Positions 5,657-9,574 of a stretch of DNA of 9,574 bases are shown piece by piece (the first letter of the stretch is position 1; each line of letters opens with the position of its first letter). The notes under the pieces are model-generated. The model was not told where the DNA came from, searched no databases, and worked only from the letters and a program-made list of their open reading frames with translations. Source of the DNA: JAWPNA01 sp045402695 (GTDB lineage Bacteria; Acidobacteriota; Polarisedimenticolia; JACPZX01; DASXTC01); assembly GCA_045402695.1 (NCBI GenBank), contig JAWPNA010000242.1, forward strand, positions 1 through 9,574, written 5' to 3'. Made by a program: the position numbers and the translations under genes.

Positions 5657-7923
5657 TGATCGATCGACCCATCACCCCCGAGCTGATCCGCGAGCACGGG
5701 CTCTCCGAGGAGGAGTACGCCAAGTGCAGGGAGATCCTCGGCCGCGATCCCAACTACACCGAGCTGGGGATCTTCTCGGCGATGTGGTCGGAGCACTGCT
5801 CGTACAAGTCGAGCAAGGCGCACCTGAGGAAGCTGCCGACCTCTTCGGACCGCGTGCTGCAAGGACCCGGGGAGAACGCCGGCGTGGTGGACATCGGTGA
5901 CGGTGACGTCGCCGTCTTCAAGATGGAGAGCCACAACCATCCCTCAGTCATCGAGCCGGTGCAGGGCGCGGCCACCGGCGTGGGCGGCATCCTGCGCGAC
6001 ATCTTCACGATGGGGGCCAGGCCCGTGGCGTCTCTCAACTCGCTGCGCTTCGGCTCGCCTGACACCCCGCGCATGAAGTACCTGATCGGGGGCGTCGTGC
6101 ACGGCATCTCCATGTACGGCAACTCGATCGGCGTGCCCACGGTGGGAGGCGAGATCTCCTTCCATCCTTCATACAACGGCAACATCCTGGTGAACGTCTT
6201 CAACCTGGGAGTGGCCAGGCGGGACCGAATCTTTCTCGGCAAGGCCGAGGGGCCTGGCAATCCCGTCATCTACTTTGGCGCCAAGACCGGCCGCGACGGC
6301 ATCCACGGGGCCACCATGGCCAGTGACGTGTTCGCTTCGGACAAGGAGGCCCGCCGCCCCACCGTGCAGGTGGGAGATCCGTTCACCGAGAAGCTCCTTC
6401 TGGAGGCCAGCCTGGAGCTGATGCGGGGGGACTTCCTGGTGGGCATCCAGGACATGGGCGCCGCGGGGCTCACATGCTCGACTCTCGAGATGGCGGGCCG
6501 GGCCGGCACCGGCGTGGTGGTCGATCTCGCGAAGGTGCCGCGTCGGGAGACCGGCATGACTCCTTACGAGGTGATGCTGTCGGAGTCTCAGGAACGGATG
6601 CTGATGGTGGTGAAGCGCGGCCGCGAGGACCAGGCCCTGGCGATCATCCGCAAGTGGGGCCTCGACACCGAGGTGATCGGAGAGGTCACGGGAGACGGGT
6701 ACGCCCGCATCCTGGATGCGGGCGGGGTGGCGGCCGAGGTGCCCGCGGCCCCCCTCTCGGATGCCTCGCCCGTCTACGAGCGTCCCATGAGCGAGCCGGC
6801 ATCGTTCAGGGTGCGCCGCAGGCTTGAGATCTCATCGGTGCCCGTCCCACCGGACCTGGGCTTCGTGCTGGACCGCCTCATCTCATCGCCCAACCTCTGC
6901 TCGCGCGAATGGGTGTTTCGCCAGTACGATCACACGGTGCGCGCCGGCACCGTCATCAGACCCGGGTCCGACGCCGCCGTCGTGAGGCTCATGGATCCCG
7001 AGGCCGGGCGCGGCGCGTCGCGCGAGAAGGGGATCGCCATGTCCTCGGATTGCAACCCGCGCTTCTGTCTGCTGGATCCTTACCTGGGCGCGGCCCATGC
7101 GGTGGCCGAGGCGGCACGCAACGTGGCCTGCTCGGGGGCCCTGCCCATCGCCGCCACCGACTGCCTCAATTTCGGCAATCCGGAGAATCCGGAGATCATG
7201 TGGCAGTTCGCGCGCGCCGTGGAGGGGATCGCGGAGGCCTGCCGCCGCCTCAACACCCCGATCGTCTCGGGCAACGTCTCTTTCTACAACGAGACCGACG
7301 GCCGGCCCGTCAATCCCACCCCCACCATCGGCATGGTCGGACTGATGCCCGACGTGCGGCGGGCCACCACGTCATGGTTCAAGGAAGAAGGCGACGTCAT
7401 CATCCTGGTCGGAGACACGCGCGAGGAGATCGGCGCTTCCGAGTACCTCGCCTGGATCCACGGCCGCGAGGAAGGGTCGCCGCCCGGCCTGGACTTTCAG
7501 CTCGAGGCCTCCACGCAGTCAATCGTCCTGCGCGCGATCGAGAAGGGAATCGTCCGTTCCGCGCACGACTGCTCCGAAGGCGGGCTGGCCGTGGCGCTGG
7601 CCGAATGCTGCATCTGCGGGACCGATGCGATGGGGGCCGGCGCTGCTCTCATCGGCGCCGCGGTGGACCTGCCCGCCGGCGTCCGGGAGGACGCGCTGCT
7701 GTTCGGCGAGAGCGCCTCCCGCGTCATCCTCACCATCCGCGAGAGGGATCTGCCCGCGCTCGAGGAGATCGCCCGCGCCGCGCGCGCCAGGGCGAGGGCC
7801 ATCGGCAGGGTGGGAGGAACGGCGCTGCAGATCAAGGTGGGAGGCGCCCGTGTCCTGTCCCGGCCGGTGGACGCGCTTCACCGTCTGTGGCACAGTACGT
7901 TTCCCGACCTGATGAAGTCCTGA
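5656..7923 (+). CDS. purL: Phosphoribosylformylglycinamidine synthase subunit PurL (small type)
   Basis: Synthetase subunit of FGAM synthase: ATP-dependent amination of FGAR with ammonia from PurQ. At 755 residues it is the small PurL that works with separate PurS and PurQ, not the roughly 1,300-residue fused form. Features in order: FSAMWSEHCSYKSSK (about 40-54, conserved active-site His47), PGENAGVVDIGD, MESHNHPSVIEP (90-101), GAATGVGGILRD with FTMGARPVA, DMGAAGLTCSTLEMAGR (from about 266), the second ATP-grasp-like/AIRS half with DCLNFGNPE (about 502) and SGNVSFYNET (about 538), and SAHDCSEGGLAVALAE near the C-terminus. The duplicated AIRS-like architecture is complete, with no frameshift. 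ATG 5656 is chosen over GTG 5653 because of the better codon and the 9-nt distance from GAGAGAGGG; the difference is one residue. Confidence 0.97.
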   Translation: MIDRPITPELIREHGLSEEEYAKCREILGRDPNYTELGIFSAMWSEHCSYKSSKAHLRKLPTSSDRVLQGPGENAGVVDIGDGDVAVFKMESHNHPSVIEPVQGAATGVGGILRDIFTMGARPVASLNSLRFGSPDTPRMKYLIGGVVHGISMYGNSIGVPTVGGEISFHPSYNGNILVNVFNLGVARRDRIFLGKAEGPGNPVIYFGAKTGRDGIHGATMASDVFASDKEARRPTVQVGDPFTEKLLLEASLELMRGDFLVGIQDMGAAGLTCSTLEMAGRAGTGVVVDLAKVPRRETGMTPYEVMLSESQERMLMVVKRGREDQALAIIRKWGLDTEVIGEVTGDGYARILDAGGVAAEVPAAPLSDASPVYERPMSEPASFRVRRRLEISSVPVPPDLGFVLDRLISSPNLCSREWVFRQYDHTVRAGTVIRPGSDAAVVRLMDPEAGRGASREKGIAMSSDCNPRFCLLDPYLGAAHAVAEAARNVACSGALPIAATDCLNFGNPENPEIMWQFARAVEGIAEACRRLNTPIVSGNVSFYNETDGRPVNPTPTIGMVGLMPDVRRATTSWFKEEGDVIILVGDTREEIGASEYLAWIHGREEGSPPGLDFQLEASTQSIVLRAIEKGIVRSAHDCSEGGLAVALAECCICGTDAMGAGAALIGAAVDLPAGVREDALLFGESASRVILTIRERDLPALEEIARAARARARAIGRVGGTALQIKVGGARVLSRPVDALHRLWHSTFPDLMKS

Positions 7924-7951
7924 CCAGTCTTTTGACCGTGGTGACTGTGAG

Positions 7952-9379
7952 ATGGCCGACCCATTGAGATCCATCGGCACCGACGATCATTTCCACGACG
8001 AGTGCGGCGTGTTCGGGATACAGGCGAACCGCGAGGCCGCCAACATCGTCTACCTGGGCCTGCACGCGCTCCAGCACCGCGGTCAGGAATCGGCCGGGAT
8101 CGCCACGACCGACGGCGAGCGCCTCCACGTGGAGATCGGCATGGGGCAGGTGGGAGCAGTTTTCACGCCGGAGCGGCTGGCGCGGCTGCCGGGCCACGCG
8201 GGGGTGGGCCACGTCAGGTACTCCACGGCGGGCTCCAGCGACCTCAAGAACGCGCAGCCGATGCGCGTGCGCTGTCACAAGGGCGAGATCGCGGTGGCGC
8301 ACAACGGCAACCTGGTCAACGCGGACCGACTGAGGCTGAATCTCGAGAGCGACGGGTCGATTTTCACATCCACCTCCGACACGGAAGTGATCCTGCATCT
8401 GATCGCCCGCAGCCACCAGAAGGAGATCGAGGACGCGATCGTGGACGCGCTGTCCCAGGTGAGAGGCGCCTACTCGTTGGTCTTCCTCACCAAGGACCGG
8501 ATGGTGGGCGTGCGGGATCCGATGGGCTTCAGGCCGTTGTCCTTGGGGATTCTGGACGGCGCGTACATTCTCACGTCGGAGACCACCGCGCTCGATCTGG
8601 TGGGCGGGACGTTCGTGCGCGACGTGGATCCCGGCGAGGTGGTCTCCATCCAGGGCGGTGACGTGCGGTCGTACCGGCCCTTCCAGGCAGCGGCCCCGCA
8701 CGCCTGTATCTTCGAGTACGTCTACTTCGCGCGGCCCGATTCGCTGCTGTGGGGCCGCAACGTTTCGCGCGTCAGGAAGCGACTGGGAGAGGAGCTGGCC
8801 AGGGAGGCGCCGGCTGACGCCGATATCGTGGTGCCGATTCCCGACTCCGGGGTCTACGCGGGGATGGGCTACGCGGCGGCATCGGGCATCCCCTACGATC
8901 ACGGCCTGGTGCGCAGCCATTACATCGGACGCACCTTCATCGAGCCGACGCAGAGCATCCGCCACTTCGGCGTGCGTCTCAAACTGAATCCGGTGCGCGA
9001 GGTGCTGGAGGGCAGGCGCGTCGTGCTCGTGGACGACTCGATCGTGCGGGGCACCACGTCGCGCAAGCTGGTGTCGATGGTGCGCGAGGCGGGCGCCACC
9101 GAAGTGCACATGAGGATCTCCTGCCCCCCCACGATCGGGCCGTGCTACTACGGAGTCGACACTCCGGAGCGGTCCGAGCTGATAGCCTCGAGCCACACGG
9201 TGGAGGAGATCCGCGGGCACCTGCACGCCGACTCTCTCGCCTACCTGTCGCAGCAAGGGATGATGCGCGCCGTGGGGGCCGAGGAGGGTTTCTGCACCGC
9301 CTGCTACACCAACAAGTACCCGATCGAGTTTCCCAGGGACAAGGTGCACCAGATGGGCCTCTTCGACAAGCAACGCTGA
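7952..9379 (+). CDS. purF: Amidophosphoribosyltransferase (glutamine PRPP amidotransferase)
   Basis: First committed step of purine synthesis: PRPP plus glutamine gives 5-phosphoribosylamine. The 475-residue protein is the Bacillus-type, propeptide-bearing iron-sulfur form. A 17-residue leader (MADPLRSIGTDDHFHDE) precedes Cys18-GVFG, the N-terminal nucleophile freed by autoprocessing. The Ntn glutaminase domain contains HRGQESAGI, GHVRYSTAG and AHNGNLVN. The phosphoribosyltransferase domain has the PRPP loop VVLVDDSIVRGTTS (357-370). Candidate 4Fe-4S ligands are Cys252, Cys398 in GPCYYGVDTP, and Cys448/Cys451 in GFCTAC, matching the four cysteines of the Bacillus enzyme. Such enzymes are feedback-inhibited by AMP/GMP, and the cluster makes them oxygen-labile. 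ATG 7952 lies 28 nt after purL, with only a weak GTGAG-like signal just before it. Confidence 0.97.
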   Translation: MADPLRSIGTDDHFHDECGVFGIQANREAANIVYLGLHALQHRGQESAGIATTDGERLHVEIGMGQVGAVFTPERLARLPGHAGVGHVRYSTAGSSDLKNAQPMRVRCHKGEIAVAHNGNLVNADRLRLNLESDGSIFTSTSDTEVILHLIARSHQKEIEDAIVDALSQVRGAYSLVFLTKDRMVGVRDPMGFRPLSLGILDGAYILTSETTALDLVGGTFVRDVDPGEVVSIQGGDVRSYRPFQAAAPHACIFEYVYFARPDSLLWGRNVSRVRKRLGEELAREAPADADIVVPIPDSGVYAGMGYAAASGIPYDHGLVRSHYIGRTFIEPTQSIRHFGVRLKLNPVREVLEGRRVVLVDDSIVRGTTSRKLVSMVREAGATEVHMRISCPPTIGPCYYGVDTPERSELIASSHTVEEIRGHLHADSLAYLSQQGMMRAVGAEEGFCTACYTNKYPIEFPRDKVHQMGLFDKQR

Positions 9380-9390
9380 GCGGAGACGCG

Positions 9391-9574
9391 ATGCAGAGAA
9401 GGTTCGAGCAGGGCTGCCGGGTCTACTCCTCCCAGTACGGGGTGGGTGAGGTGCTCGCCGTGGAAGGCGTGGGCGAAAGCGAGAAGCTCACCATCCGGTT
9501 CGACGCGACCGGCGTGCGGCAATTTCCTGCTGGATCGATCGTGCTGGAGCCATACGAGATCCCGCGGCAGGAGG
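9391..9574 (+). CDS. Start of a protein with a UvrD/PcrA C-terminal-like (Tudor/SH3-type) domain
   Basis: The frame opens at ATG 9391, 11 nt after the purF stop, with GGAG at 9382-9385 as ribosome binding site, and runs off the right edge (61 codons visible). The residues follow the pattern of the small beta-barrel at the C-terminus of UvrD/PcrA helicases and of stand-alone relatives: F-E-x-G-x-x-V-Y-S-S-Q-Y-G-V-G-E-V-L-x-V-E-G, then E-K-L-T-I-R-F, and a final strand ending VLEPYE. In PcrA/UvrD this barrel binds RNA polymerase, and CarD-like proteins use a related fold. Here it is at the N-terminus, so the gene is either a small single-domain protein or a fusion continuing beyond the window. 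It is not a helicase N-terminus. Tight spacing suggests co-transcription with purF. The domain call is by pattern only. Confidence 0.65.
   Translation, partial: MQRRFEQGCRVYSSQYGVGEVLAVEGVGESEKLTIRFDATGVRQFPAGSIVLEPYEIPRQE

Noticed and set aside
4729..5940. A 403-codon open frame on the - strand across the purS-purQ gap, purQ and the start of purL
   Set aside because: It is antisense to purQ and purL, its composition is typical of a shadow frame, and it crosses the palindrome.
7832..9373. A 513-codon open frame on the - strand opposite purF
   Set aside because: It lies wholly over purF, whose full set of motifs is intact. Long antisense frames are expected from GC-rich codon usage, and the translation is Arg/His/Val-rich with no recognisable motif.

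Overview
This is a GC-rich, tightly packed bacterial segment in which every supported gene reads on the + strand. Most of it is a de novo purine biosynthesis operon, purB-purS-purQ-purL-purF. It is preceded by an M16 zinc peptidase gene, dut and a WalJ/YycJ-type metallo-beta-lactamase-fold hydrolase gene. The separate PurS/PurQ/small-PurL form of FGAM synthase and the Fe-S, propeptide type of PurF are typical of Bacillota, Acidobacteriota and many other non-gammaproteobacterial lineages. The high GC and the extended -10 promoter would suit an Acidobacteriota-like or deltaproteobacteria-like organism. No marker here fixes the phylum, so that is inference.

Layout. Positions 1-486 hold the 3' end of an unrecognised gene whose product ends in an acidic, glycine-rich tail with DPNAP repeats. 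A good sigma70-type promoter (501-530) follows with almost no gap and probably drives the rest of the window. The M16 peptidase (613-1872) and dut (1879-2343) are nearly contiguous. The MBL hydrolase (about 2386-3150) has a strong ribosome binding site that points to a non-canonical start codon upstream of the first GTG. The hydrolase, purB (3147-4439) and purS (4436-4690) are joined by 4-nt ATGA overlaps.

The purS-purQ gap (4691-4911) is the only sizeable break in the operon. It contains a perfect 17-bp inverted repeat, 4710-4726 against 4831-4847, enclosing further nested and mutually exclusive hairpins. It looks like a small mobile or REP/MITE-like element or an RNA control structure. purQ (4912-5622), purL (5656-7923) and purF (7952-9379) follow. 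The purQ-purL junction has two six-residue mini-ORFs chained by stop/start overlaps. At the right edge (9391-9574) begins a gene whose product starts with an apparent UvrD/PcrA C-terminal-type (Tudor/SH3-like) domain.

Together the genes supply IMP and AMP synthesis: PurF makes phosphoribosylamine, PurS-Q-L make FGAM, and PurB cleaves SAICAR and adenylosuccinate. Dut cleans up dUTP and makes dUMP. The peptidase and the MBL protein are neighbours without an obvious purine role. I see no tRNA, rRNA, CRISPR array, transposase or phage gene. Most of the window is ordinary core metabolism; the purS-purQ palindrome is the most unusual part.
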